Positions 7,342 to 14,365 of a stretch of 18,856 bases of DNA are shown here, piece after piece. The first letter of the stretch is position 1. Each line of letters opens with the position of its first letter. The stretch comes from a bacterium (GTDB lineage Bacteria; Babelota; Babeliae; Babelales; RVW-14), in contig JAHFBQ010000019.1 of assembly GCA_023249935.1 (NCBI GenBank), forward strand, positions 1 through 18,856, written 5' to 3'. The notes under the pieces were generated by a model that saw only the letters and a list, made by a program, of their open reading frames with translations, searched no databases and had not been told where the DNA came from. A program made the position numbers and the translations under genes.

Positions 7342-8256
7342 ATGCAAGAACAATCCGTACAATATCGGTTTGACTTTCTCAAATATCGTTTTGCTTGTTT
7401 GTTTTTTTCCATCGCAGTACTCGCTGCCGGACTTGTGTACTACCTTTTCATTGGTGGATTCAAGTATCATATAGATTTCACTGGTGGCGCGGAAATGCGT
7501 GTGGCTTTTTCAAAGCCTGTTGATGCTCATAATTTGCGCACAGCGCTCACGGCTGACGGTTGGAAAGACGCGGTCATTCAAAGCGTCGGCAAAACTGGTC
7601 AAGAATTTTTGATCCGTGTCGGATCGTTAGATAGCTCACTTGAAACTGATATCAAGAAATCGTTTGCAAAAAACTTTGCCGGCAACGAGATCTCGATCGG
7701 CAATATTGATTGGATCGGTGCCGAAGTTGGTAAAGATACTAAGTGGAACGCTATCAAGGCAGTTCTTTTATCGATGTTTATTCTTGCCTTGTACATCGCG
7801 CTACGCTCCGAATTTAAATATGGCATCGGTGCTGTACTATCGCTCATACACGATATTCTCGTAATTATGGTGTACATTCTCATAACAGGCGAAGCTATTT
7901 CATTACATATCCTCGCTTCCATCTTGGCGGTGATTGGATATTCGCTTAATGATACAATTGTTATTTTTAGTAAGATCCAAGAGAACTATAAGCGACTTGC
8001 TGGCACTGCCATCTCTGATTATGACCTAGTTAACCTGAGTATTAATCAGACCTTGGTACGTACCACATTAACCAGTTTTGCAACCCTTCTTTCTGTTGCC
8101 TCCATTCTATTCCTCGGGGGAGAAACATTGCATGGTCTGGCATTGATCATGTTCATCGGTATCATCATCGGTACCTTCTCATCGATCTACATTGCAAGTC
8201 CAAGTATGCTTTGGGCTCAAACTAGAGCAAAAAAGGCGCTTGCTAGAGCCGTTTGA
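7342..8256 (+). CDS. secF: Protein translocase subunit SecF
   Basis: Inner-membrane RND-type partner of SecD that uses the proton-motive force to help the Sec translocon pull proteins outward. With the ATG at 7342 it has 304 residues, the family norm. An upstream in-frame TTG (7306) lies inside a terminator stem, while 7342 has GGAGA at SD distance. TM1 is at about 15-37, followed by DFTGGAE (45-51), an extracytoplasmic domain (about 50-125), IGAEVG at 125-130 and five membrane helices with the SecF hallmark GYSLNDT (199-205) then IFSKIQENYK. No secD is adjacent on either side, although secD-secF are usually paired or fused. A strong terminator follows. Confidence 0.95.
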   Translation: MQEQSVQYRFDFLKYRFACLFFSIAVLAAGLVYYLFIGGFKYHIDFTGGAEMRVAFSKPVDAHNLRTALTADGWKDAVIQSVGKTGQEFLIRVGSLDSSLETDIKKSFAKNFAGNEISIGNIDWIGAEVGKDTKWNAIKAVLLSMFILALYIALRSEFKYGIGAVLSLIHDILVIMVYILITGEAISLHILASILAVIGYSLNDTIVIFSKIQENYKRLAGTAISDYDLVNLSINQTLVRTTLTSFATLLSVASILFLGGETLHGLALIMFIGIIIGTFSSIYIASPSMLWAQTRAKKALARAV

Positions 8257-8276
8257 TTTCTTATAAAAAGCCAGTT

Positions 8277-8316
8277 AAGATGCCCCACGAGTTATAAACC
8301 GTGGGGCATCTTTTTT
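8277..8316 (+). terminator. Strong intrinsic terminator after secF
   Basis: AAGATGCCCCACG (8277-8289) pairs with CGTGGGGCATCTT (8300-8312) as a 13-bp perfect stem with a 10-nt loop, followed by further T residues (8313-8316). Confidence 0.9.
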
Positions 8317-8347
8317 AATGTTTCTATAAGAAAATTTGAGGATTTTT

Positions 8348-8788
8348 ATGAAAAAATTTTTTTCTATAATTTTTGCTATTACATTTTTTAGTACACAAAT
8401 AACCACACTAAAGCCCATTAGCCAAACCGCTGTTAAAATCTATAGCGCTATAGGAGCTGGTTGTGCTGCTGGCGCAGCAATGTTTTGTATCAGCGAGTGC
8501 ACAAACGACGCTGATAAGTACTCTTTAGTTGTTCCAATAACTGGAGCGATTGTTGGAGGTCTTCTCCGTTATAAACTTTCCTCTTACACCCCAGAAGCTA
8601 AAACTGACACCGCCGAAAATTTCATCAATACTTTTTCTAAAGAAAAGTCTAATGATCTACAATTGTCTAATCTTGATCTTGCCAAAAATTTATTAGACTC
8701 TGCAGAAGAAGAAACAAGTAGCGTCGAATTAAAAAAGAAAATCGGATCATTACGGAGTCAAATGGCTTCACTGAGAAGCAGTAACTAA
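8348..8788 (+). CDS. Unknown exported/membrane protein, short paralogue of the 8985 gene
   Basis: 146 residues, not recognised as a named family. MKKFFSIIFAITFFSTQITT is a signal peptide or first membrane anchor. Two glycine/alanine-rich hydrophobic stretches follow (about 30-48 and 60-76), then a charged helical tail ending in a short coiled-coil-like segment. The TPEAKTDTAENFIN region and the tail (LLDSAEEETSSVELKKKIGSL) align with TPKARINAVENMIN and LLALATEDADTSLKNKISSL of the next gene, so the two are paralogues. The ATG at 8348 has GAGG seven bases upstream; a TTG at 8336 is unlikely. Preceded by the secF terminator, followed by the duplicated secF tail and a 24-bp hairpin. Confidence 0.7.
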   Translation: MKKFFSIIFAITFFSTQITTLKPISQTAVKIYSAIGAGCAAGAAMFCISECTNDADKYSLVVPITGAIVGGLLRYKLSSYTPEAKTDTAENFINTFSKEKSNDLQLSNLDLAKNLLDSAEEETSSVELKKKIGSLRSQMASLRSSN

Positions 8789-8851
8789 CTCACCTTGCAC
8801 GGTAATTTACAAATAGGCCAATTTTCCAATCAATTTCGTTTGACATGCCTT

Positions 8852-8892
8852 CAATTTGGGCACTTAGGCTAGAGCAATAGAGCCGTTTGATT
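8852..8892 (+). pseudogene. Degenerate duplicate of the secF 3' end
   Basis: TTTGGGC, a few bases, CTAGAGCAA, then TAGAGCCGTTTGATT (8878-8892) reproduces the end of secF (8213-8257 plus the next bases), with a 13-base deletion corresponding to 8231-8243. Beyond it an A/T-rich stretch and a hairpin follow, as after secF. It is a relic left by duplication of the secF-tail/terminator/downstream-gene unit. Confidence 0.6.
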
Positions 8893-8902
8893 CTGACTTT
8901 AA

Positions 8903-8959
8903 AAATAGTTAGACTGCCATTGTTTTTAGTTATTCAAAACAATGGCAGTCTGACTATTT
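8903..8959 (+). terminator. 24-bp stem-loop between the paralogous genes
   Basis: 8903-8926 pairs with 8936-8959 with a single G-U (8910/8952) around a 9-nt loop. By position it is the counterpart of the secF terminator and would end transcripts of the 8348 gene. It is much longer than a usual terminator, and the U-rich tail is part of the stem. Confidence 0.65.
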
Positions 8960-8984
8960 AAGGGTACCCAGGGAAATAATACTC

Positions 8985-10016
8985 ATGAAGAAAATTTTTA
9001 TAAAGGTGGTCTTTGTTGTTTTTTTCAGTATGACAACAACCATTAACCCCCTCAGCGAGAGTGGGATGGGTGCTCTTGAAGTCATTGGTGGTCTTCTCTG
9101 TGGAACCGTCGTAATTAAAATGAGCAATCCAGAAAGTACATCCGCTAAGTGTTGCGCAGGAACCGCGGGTTTCTTTGTTGGTATGGGGATAGTATCTTTG
9201 CTATTTGACACGGTAACACCTAAAGCTCGAATCAATGCTGTAGAAAATATGATTAATAAAATCTCTTGCAGCAAAATAGGCTCCCGATTATCGCTTTTTG
9301 AAGCGGAGCTTCTTTCCTACATACAAAACAGATTCGATCCCCGATGGCCCCTAGCCACAGCGTATAACAACTGCATAGAAAATTTATCTGCGCTAACCAA
9401 AGCACAAGACTTGCTAGCCCTTGCGACAGAGGACGCTGATACCTCCCTAAAAAACAAAATATCATCCCTATCTAGCGAGATAAATAAGTTAGAAAATGAC
9501 CTATTAAGTATTAAAAAAATGATAGCAGCTCAACCTTCTTTCCTCGCTGAGGTAGCAGCAAGAGAAAATTCGCATGAATCAACTCAAACACAAGATTCGC
9601 CCCTTTTGGATGAACAAGTAGCCGATGACCATTTTAAAAGCACAATCACGTTGCTATTCGACCGAATAGCCGCGCTAGAAAACAGTTTATCGAACACCCA
9701 AAAAAAATTAATAGAACAGGAAGAAGATGTTGATTTAAAAAACAAAGTCACATTACTAGCAGATCGTATAACAGCCTTAGAAAATCACTTATCAAACACA
9801 TCAAAAGAACTAGCAGCCCTATCTTTTTTGTGCTCAGCTTTACGTTCAGAGGCAAATCTCAAAAAAGATTTGTCTACCCTCGCACAAAATTTGCCTCTTG
9901 TTGATAAGCAGGTAGCAAGTAACAATTCTAAAGATCTTACAGACGCAATCGAATCGCTAACCAAATTAAACGATCTTCTAGCTACCTTAGAAAATTTTAC
10001 AGGTACCTCAGTCTAA
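8985..10016 (+). CDS. Unknown exported coiled-coil protein with internal repeats
   Basis: 343 residues, no recognised family. An N-terminal signal peptide or anchor (MKKIFIKVVFVVFFSM, to about 20) is followed by two glycine-rich hydrophobic segments (about 28-45 and 56-74), as in the upstream paralogue, then TPKARINAVENMIN. The rest is hydrophilic and helical with heptad-like Leu/Ile spacing, largely coiled coil. A 34-residue unit is repeated: TLLFDRIAALENSLSNT (from K218) and TLLADRITALENHLSNT (from K252), with related LLDEQVADD (207-215) and LVDKQVASN (305-313). It has about 40 extra residues (97-140) and a long tail relative to the paralogue. The SD is weak (AGGG about 11 nt upstream). Possibly a surface or periplasmic coiled coil; function unknown. 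Confidence 0.75.
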   Translation: MKKIFIKVVFVVFFSMTTTINPLSESGMGALEVIGGLLCGTVVIKMSNPESTSAKCCAGTAGFFVGMGIVSLLFDTVTPKARINAVENMINKISCSKIGSRLSLFEAELLSYIQNRFDPRWPLATAYNNCIENLSALTKAQDLLALATEDADTSLKNKISSLSSEINKLENDLLSIKKMIAAQPSFLAEVAARENSHESTQTQDSPLLDEQVADDHFKSTITLLFDRIAALENSLSNTQKKLIEQEEDVDLKNKVTLLADRITALENHLSNTSKELAALSFLCSALRSEANLKKDLSTLAQNLPLVDKQVASNNSKDLTDAIESLTKLNDLLATLENFTGTSV

Positions 10017-10132
10017 GCCTAACCTCCTTACTAGACCGGGGAAAATTCGCTTGAACCTCATTTTAAAATTGAACCTGAAAAGGTGATTTTGTTACTCTTT
10101 CCAGGTTCAGAAAAACCAATTAAACTAAACGT

Positions 10133-10161
10133 TTTACTTCAGTCAGCGACTATGCTATGAT
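10133..10161 (+). promoter_or_regulatory. rho promoter with extended -10
   Basis: TTTACT (10133-10138, 4 of 6) with a 17-bp spacer to TATGAT (10156-10161, 5 of 6), preceded by TG at 10153-10154, giving an extended -10 TGCTATGAT. The predicted start near 10168 leaves a leader of about 165 nt before rho. Confidence 0.55.
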
Positions 10162-10166
10162 TCTAA

Positions 10167-10190
10167 GACGGGGTGGGAAACCGTTCCGTC
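10167..10190 (+). promoter_or_regulatory. GAAA-tetraloop hairpin at the 5' end of the rho leader
   Basis: 10167-10176 pairs with 10181-10190 (10 bp, three G-U) and closes on the GNRA loop GAAA (10177-10180). Being at the predicted 5' end it may stabilise the mRNA or take part in rho autoregulation. The fold is seen; the role is inferred. Confidence 0.5.
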
Positions 10191-10332
10191 CAATTCGTAA
10201 AAATCTCTAAATTTTCAAAAAGATTCCAAATTTTGTAGTTTCCTTGCCGGTTTCTTGGTTTTGCTACGCCTTCATGGCGTCAAGTCCATGTGCTAAGGAG
10301 AGTTTTTCTAACGCTTAATTAATGTTGGTTAT

Positions 10333-12234
10333 ATGGTTAAAGATAATAATGATAAGTCCACGGTTCCTAACGCCGGTACGCAAGAGCCTACCGATAAACC
10401 AAAACAGCAAAGATCTCGCCCTCCTCAGCCTAAAAAAAATACACAAGCACTTGTAGATCAAACAGCTTTAGAACTCAGCCAGCTTCCTGAAGTCCAAATC
10501 GTAGCAGAAGGCTACCAAGACGAGGACAATGGGACTGCTGAGCAACAAGAAACTCCAGTTGCGCAACCTGTTGAACAACCAGCACAACAGCAACAACCGT
10601 CGGCGCCACAACCACACTATCAGCGCCAACACAATAACAATCAAAATCGTGAACAAGGTAGAGACCGCGAACAAAGTCGTGATCGCTACCACAACAATAA
10701 CAATCAAAATCGTGAACAAGGTAGAGACCGCTACCACAACAATAATCAGCAACAAAGTCGCGATCGCTATCACAATAACAATTCACAACAAAATCGCGAT
10801 ACCCGCGACAATCGCAACAAACCAGACCAACGTCAAAATCAAGGACCTCAACAACATCAACAACCACGCACTCATCAGCAACAACAACATGCTCAGGCTC
10901 AAATACTTGATTCAGATTTGCTAGAAGAGACAAATACAGTACAGGACACCACCCCAAGACAATCAATGAACATGCAAGAGCTCAAGGAGATGAACATCAC
11001 CAAGCTCATCGCCTATGCTCAATCAATTGGCTTACCTGATGTCGCTGCACTGAAAAAACAAGAAATTATTTATAGAATTTTAGAATCACAATCAGAACGT
11101 CGCGTCGAAATTTTCTGCGAAGGCATCCTTGAACGCCTTCCGGACGGATTTGGATTCTTACGTTCACCAAAATTTAACTACGTACCAGGCCCAGACGATA
11201 TTTACGTTTCACCTATCCACATCAAAAAGTTCGGTCTGCGCACTGGTGATGTGATCAGAGGTCAGATTCGCAAGCCTAAAGAAGGCGAGAAATATTTTGC
11301 CCTGCAGCGCGTAGAGACGGTTAACTATGAACCAGCGGCTCACTCAAACACTAAGACGATGTTTGAAAACTTAACACCGCTATTCCCAAATAAGAAATTC
11401 AACCTTGAAGGTGATAAAGGCAACGGCCTGATCTCCATGCGTATCCTCGATTTACTCGTACCGATTGGTAAGGGACAGCGTGGTTTGATCGTTGCACCAC
11501 CTAAGACAGGTAAAACATCGCTTCTTAAAGAGCTTGCCAACACCATCGTCAACAACCACCCAGAAGTGATTGTGATGATTTTGAATATTGATGAGCGCCC
11601 TGAAGAAGTAACCGATATGCAACGCTCGGTCAAAGCTGAAGTAGTCAGTTCAACGTTTGATGAATACGCCACACGCCACGTACAGGTCGCTGAAATTGTG
11701 CTTGAAAAAGCCAAGCGCCTTGTTGAATACGGTCGCGATGTAGTCATCTTACTCGACTCGATTACTCGTCTTGCCCGTGCGTACAACACGCTCGCACCAT
11801 CATCAGGGAAAGTCTTAACAGGTGGTATCGACGCCAACGCACTGCAACGACCAAAGCGCTTTTTTGGTGCTGCACGTAACGTTGAAGAAGGCGGATCGCT
11901 TACCATCATCGCTACCGCACTCGTTGAAACCGGTTCGAAGATGGACGAAGTTATCTTTGAAGAATTCAAAGGTACTGGCAATATGGAAATTCACCTCACA
12001 AGAAAATTAGCTAACAAACGGGTATACCCAGCATTTGATCTTCAACCATCAGGTACCCGCCGCGAAGAGCTCATGCTCAACGAAGAACAAGTTAATTACT
12101 TGTGGGTATTACAAAAATTCATGAGTACGATGAACACAGTTGAAGGTATGGAAGTGCTTATTGATAGACTTTCTAAAACCAAAACCAATGAAGAATTCAT
12201 CGAACTCATGCTCAAGAAAAAACAACAAAAATAG
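10333..12234 (+). CDS. rho: Transcription termination factor Rho with long Q/N/R-rich N-terminal extension
   Basis: Hexameric RNA-dependent ATPase that ends transcription. It has 633 residues against about 420 in E. coli; the excess is residues 1-210. About 80-190 is low-complexity Gln/Asn/Arg with repeats of the type QNREQGRDRYHNNN. From MNMQELKEMNITKLIAYA (212) the normal Rho fold begins: N-terminal helical domain, cold-shock-like RNA-binding domain with DGFGFLR (271-277), Walker A APPKTGKTS (388-396), Walker B DVVILLDSITR (469-479), Q-loop LTGGIDANAL (495-504) and R-loop region EEFKGTGNMEI (543-553). The core looks intact. The ATG has no proximal SD; in-frame alternatives upstream are stopped at 10315-10317. 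Followed by tsaD after 12 bases. Confidence 0.96.
   Translation: MVKDNNDKSTVPNAGTQEPTDKPKQQRSRPPQPKKNTQALVDQTALELSQLPEVQIVAEGYQDEDNGTAEQQETPVAQPVEQPAQQQQPSAPQPHYQRQHNNNQNREQGRDREQSRDRYHNNNNQNREQGRDRYHNNNQQQSRDRYHNNNSQQNRDTRDNRNKPDQRQNQGPQQHQQPRTHQQQQHAQAQILDSDLLEETNTVQDTTPRQSMNMQELKEMNITKLIAYAQSIGLPDVAALKKQEIIYRILESQSERRVEIFCEGILERLPDGFGFLRSPKFNYVPGPDDIYVSPIHIKKFGLRTGDVIRGQIRKPKEGEKYFALQRVETVNYEPAAHSNTKTMFENLTPLFPNKKFNLEGDKGNGLISMRILDLLVPIGKGQRGLIVAPPKTGKTSLLKELANTIVNNHPEVIVMILNIDERPEEVTDMQRSVKAEVVSSTFDEYATRHVQVAEIVLEKAKRLVEYGRDVVILLDSITRLARAYNTLAPSSGKVLTGGIDANALQRPKRFFGAARNVEEGGSLTIIATALVETGSKMDEVIFEEFKGTGNMEIHLTRKLANKRVYPAFDLQPSGTRREELMLNEEQVNYLWVLQKFMSTMNTVEGMEVLIDRLSKTKTNEEFIELMLKKKQQK
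10631..10731 (+). repeat. 38-nt identical direct repeats inside rho
   Basis: 10631-10668 and 10694-10731 are identical, offset by 63 bases (21 codons, in frame). They encode the repeated NNNQNREQGRDR segment of the disordered Rho extension, suggesting recent slippage or recombination. Confidence 0.85.
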
Positions 12235-12246
12235 GTCTTAAATTGC

Positions 12247-13287
12247 ATGCTCATACTTGGTATTGAAACATCATGTGATGAAACTGGCGTTGCCGTATTT
12301 GATACGCAGCGCCAGTTAATGCTTTCTAACGCATTATATTCACAGATCGATTTGCACGATATCTACGGTGGCGTTGTCCCCGAGATTGCCTCACGCTCAC
12401 AGCTCGAAAAAATGCAACCGATGGTTGATCTCGCGCTCGAGCGAGCTGGCATAACGATCAATGACATCGACGTTATCGCCGTCACCGTCAAGCCGGGCCT
12501 TGTCGGATCGCTGCTTGTTGGACTCTGTTACTCCAAAGGTGTCGCTTGGGCTGCTGGTAAAAAAATTATTGGCATTAATCACCTCGAGGGTCATATTTTC
12601 TCAACCTTTCTCAGACCAGATCATACGGTCTCTACCGATATCCCCTTCCCACACGTCAGCTTAACAGTCTCTGGTGGTCATACCGCAATGTATATCATTG
12701 AAGATTTTGGTAAGTACACGATGATCGGACATACTGAGGATGATGCGGCAGGTGAAGCGTTTGATAAAGTTGCGAAGATGCTTGGCTACACCTACCCTGG
12801 TGGTGCTCGCATTGAAAAGATGGCGGCCAGTGTTGGATTTCAAGATTTCTTCAAATACCCTCGCACAAAAAATGTTGGCGGCGAAGTTTTTTTTAGCTTC
12901 TCTGGTATCAAAACAGCGGTGCTCTACCACCTCGTACGCGAAGATGCTTATGATATGACAAGTGGCCCTATTGCCGGCATATCAGAAGAATTTAAGTCAC
13001 AAGTTGCCAGTTCACTACTGGTCTGCATTACCGATATCTTTCTAAAGAATATTGAACTCACGTTCAAAAAATATCCGGACATCAAAGGATTTACATTTGG
13101 TGGCGGTGTTGCATGCAACAAATACATGCAAAGTCGCATGGCCGACCTCTGCGCAAGATACAATAAATCATTTCATTTCCCCCCACCAATGTACTGCACT
13201 GACAACGGCGGCATGATCGCTTTTGTTGGTGGCTACAAGGCTACGCAGGGACTATTTAATGATTTTACGCTTGATGCGGGAAAATAA
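12247..13287 (+). CDS. tsaD: tRNA N6-adenosine threonylcarbamoyltransferase TsaD
   Basis: Transfers the threonylcarbamoyl group to A37 of ANN-decoding tRNAs (t6A), together with TsaB and TsaE, which are not in this window. At 346 residues it is the usual size for the ASKHA-fold Kae1/TsaD family. Motifs: GIETSCDETGVA at the start, VVPEIASR (43-50), metal-binding NHLEGH (H112, H116), VSGGHT (141-146), GGGVACNKYM (285-294) and CTDNGGMIA with the metal ligand D319. The ATG at 12247 has no strong SD, but the gene begins 12 bases after rho and probably shares its transcript. Its stop lies two bases from the end of the opposing gene, with no terminator between. Confidence 0.96.
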   Translation: MLILGIETSCDETGVAVFDTQRQLMLSNALYSQIDLHDIYGGVVPEIASRSQLEKMQPMVDLALERAGITINDIDVIAVTVKPGLVGSLLVGLCYSKGVAWAAGKKIIGINHLEGHIFSTFLRPDHTVSTDIPFPHVSLTVSGGHTAMYIIEDFGKYTMIGHTEDDAAGEAFDKVAKMLGYTYPGGARIEKMAASVGFQDFFKYPRTKNVGGEVFFSFSGIKTAVLYHLVREDAYDMTSGPIAGISEEFKSQVASSLLVCITDIFLKNIELTFKKYPDIKGFTFGGGVACNKYMQSRMADLCARYNKSFHFPPPMYCTDNGGMIAFVGGYKATQGLFNDFTLDAGK

Positions 13288-13289
13288 TT

Positions 13290-14258
13290 CTACTGCGCGA
13301 ATCGCACTGACACTTCACCTTTACCATCTCCAATTTCTCGGCTCACATGCTTAACATCGGTGTGAAAAGGGCTCATGTCTAAGCCATGTAACAATGATTT
13401 TATTGCTTTGCGTTCAAGCTTTGCTCGATGCCCAGCCTTGAACACAATGCGCGGTAACTTTAATGTACTTGAACCATAATCTCCTGGCCATGTAGTTTCA
13501 AGACGATCGAAATATACCGGATTAACAGTTATAACAATGGCGTTTCTTGGAATGCGCAAATTTCTTCTACGCAAATCTTTTTCTTGCTGTGTCCATCCTG
13601 AAGAACCATCTTTGTTTCGTTTGAAATAAAAATATCTATAATTCATATCCGGAATCAGACCAAATGAATCAACGGTGTTATGCCCACCAAAGGTATGCTT
13701 AATTTTGTTACAAATGATAATGGCGTATTTTTCGATATTTCCACAATCAACAGGAAACTTAAAAAAACCTTCATCGTTATTCGTCGTTTCCATGCCTTCA
13801 AAATAAACTTTGAATTGTGGTACATCTTCACTATCGTGATCAATCTTAATACACCCTACCATCTCACACAGTTGCTTACTGCCTAAACCTTGGGACCCCT
13901 TAGAAAAAACACCACCCAAAGGTCTACCATCTGCGCGCATGACAAATGAGGGAATTGATTCTGGTGCTTGCGTACGACGATTTTCAAGCATTGTGTCAAT
14001 ACGGTCATGTAGGGTTGACTCTTGCACATGCGCCCCCTGCCGCAGTGAAACATCTACTGACTTGCCAGCTTCATTACTTGGTCTGGCAGCCAAACCCTCT
14101 GCACGACTTTCTTCCATACGCTTAGCCGCACGAGCTTGTACTGCAGCTAAAATTGCATCGAGCTTTGGAAGCGGTTTTGGATCTACATCGACTGCAAAAA
14201 GAGGGGTAACAGCCAGTGCTAAAGCAAGTCCCAATATTGATCTAATCATAGGTTTCAT
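13290..14258 (-). CDS. Unknown secreted protein
   Basis: 322 residues, no recognised family. A clear signal peptide (MKPMIRSILGLALALAVTPLFA, cleavage after A22) is followed by a polar stretch rich in Ala/Arg/Glu (about 25-110), probably helical or disordered. A more ordered C-terminal domain (about 120-322) has aromatic/Asp/Gly-rich strands, CEMVGC, two further cysteines (CGN, CNK) and YRYFYFKRNKDGSSGW. The start at 14258 has AAGGGA five bases upstream; an in-frame TTG at 14294 lies inside a hairpin and would extend a non-signal sequence. Product likely periplasmic or extracellular. Divergent from the DUF2062 operon, and ends two bases from the tsaD stop. Confidence 0.75.
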   Translation of the reverse strand: MKPMIRSILGLALALAVTPLFAVDVDPKPLPKLDAILAAVQARAAKRMEESRAEGLAARPSNEAGKSVDVSLRQGAHVQESTLHDRIDTMLENRRTQAPESIPSFVMRADGRPLGGVFSKGSQGLGSKQLCEMVGCIKIDHDSEDVPQFKVYFEGMETTNNDEGFFKFPVDCGNIEKYAIIICNKIKHTFGGHNTVDSFGLIPDMNYRYFYFKRNKDGSSGWTQQEKDLRRRNLRIPRNAIVITVNPVYFDRLETTWPGDYGSSTLKLPRIVFKAGHRAKLERKAIKSLLHGLDMSPFHTDVKHVSREIGDGKGEVSVRFAQ

Positions 14259-14271
14259 GAGTTCCCTTCTC

Positions 14272-14298
14272 AAAAAAGGCTTGGAGCCCATCAAGCCT
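14272..14298 (-). terminator. Terminator-like hairpin just upstream of the secreted-protein gene
   Basis: Read on the minus strand, AGGCTTG (14298-14292), an 8-nt loop and CAAGCCT (14283-14277) form a 7-bp perfect stem followed by a run of T (14276-14272). The gene's SD and ATG come immediately after. It looks like an intrinsic terminator in the 5' leader, i.e. a possible attenuator. No leader-peptide ORF or ligand-binding fold is evident. Confidence 0.45.
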
Positions 14299-14319
14299 CT
14301 CGCCGTGGCCGATGAACAG

Positions 14320-14348
14320 ATGACGTCCTTTTCAAAATCAAGTAGACT
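14320..14348 (+). promoter_or_regulatory. Candidate promoter of the DUF2062-smpB-birA operon
   Basis: ATGACG (14320-14325), 17 bp, TAGACT (14343-14348), 4 of 6 in each box, just before the strong SD AGGAGG (14353-14358). The leader would be very short. Confidence 0.3.
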
Positions 14349-14365
14349 AGTCAGGAGGATACACT

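Larger units (their letters stand above)
10017..10332. other. Gene-free region: rho promoter and leader
   Basis: These 316 bases hold no convincing gene. Contents in order: direct repeat TTGAACCT (10051-10058, 10069-10076); a stem TGAACCTG/CAGGTTCA (10070-10077 with 10102-10109) that has a U-rich tail only on the minus strand; the rho promoter (10133-10161); a GAAA-capped hairpin at the predicted transcript start (10167-10190); a small hairpin ACGCC/GGCGT (10266-10270 with 10276-10280); and an isolated AAGGAG (10295-10300), 32 bases before the rho start. Confidence 0.6.

Noticed and set aside
10274..10318. 14-codon leader peptide ORF before rho
   Set aside because: No SD, no regulatory codon run, and it is short enough to be chance; mentioned only within the leader finding.
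10631..10800. Possible CRISPR-like or tandem-repeat array
   Set aside because: The repeats are in frame inside rho and encode a repetitive peptide; no regular spacers.
10468..10966. Two minus-strand ORFs of 101 and 163 codons opposite the start of rho, and a plus-strand ORF of 131 codons
   Set aside because: They are shadows of the CAA/AAC/CGT-rich Q/N/R segment of rho; their low-complexity composition (runs of V/I or N/T/I) reflects that codon use, and none has an SD.
11340..11981. 213-codon minus-strand ORF within rho
   Set aside because: Exact antisense of the highly conserved Rho ATPase domain; serine/arginine-rich shadow protein without start signals.
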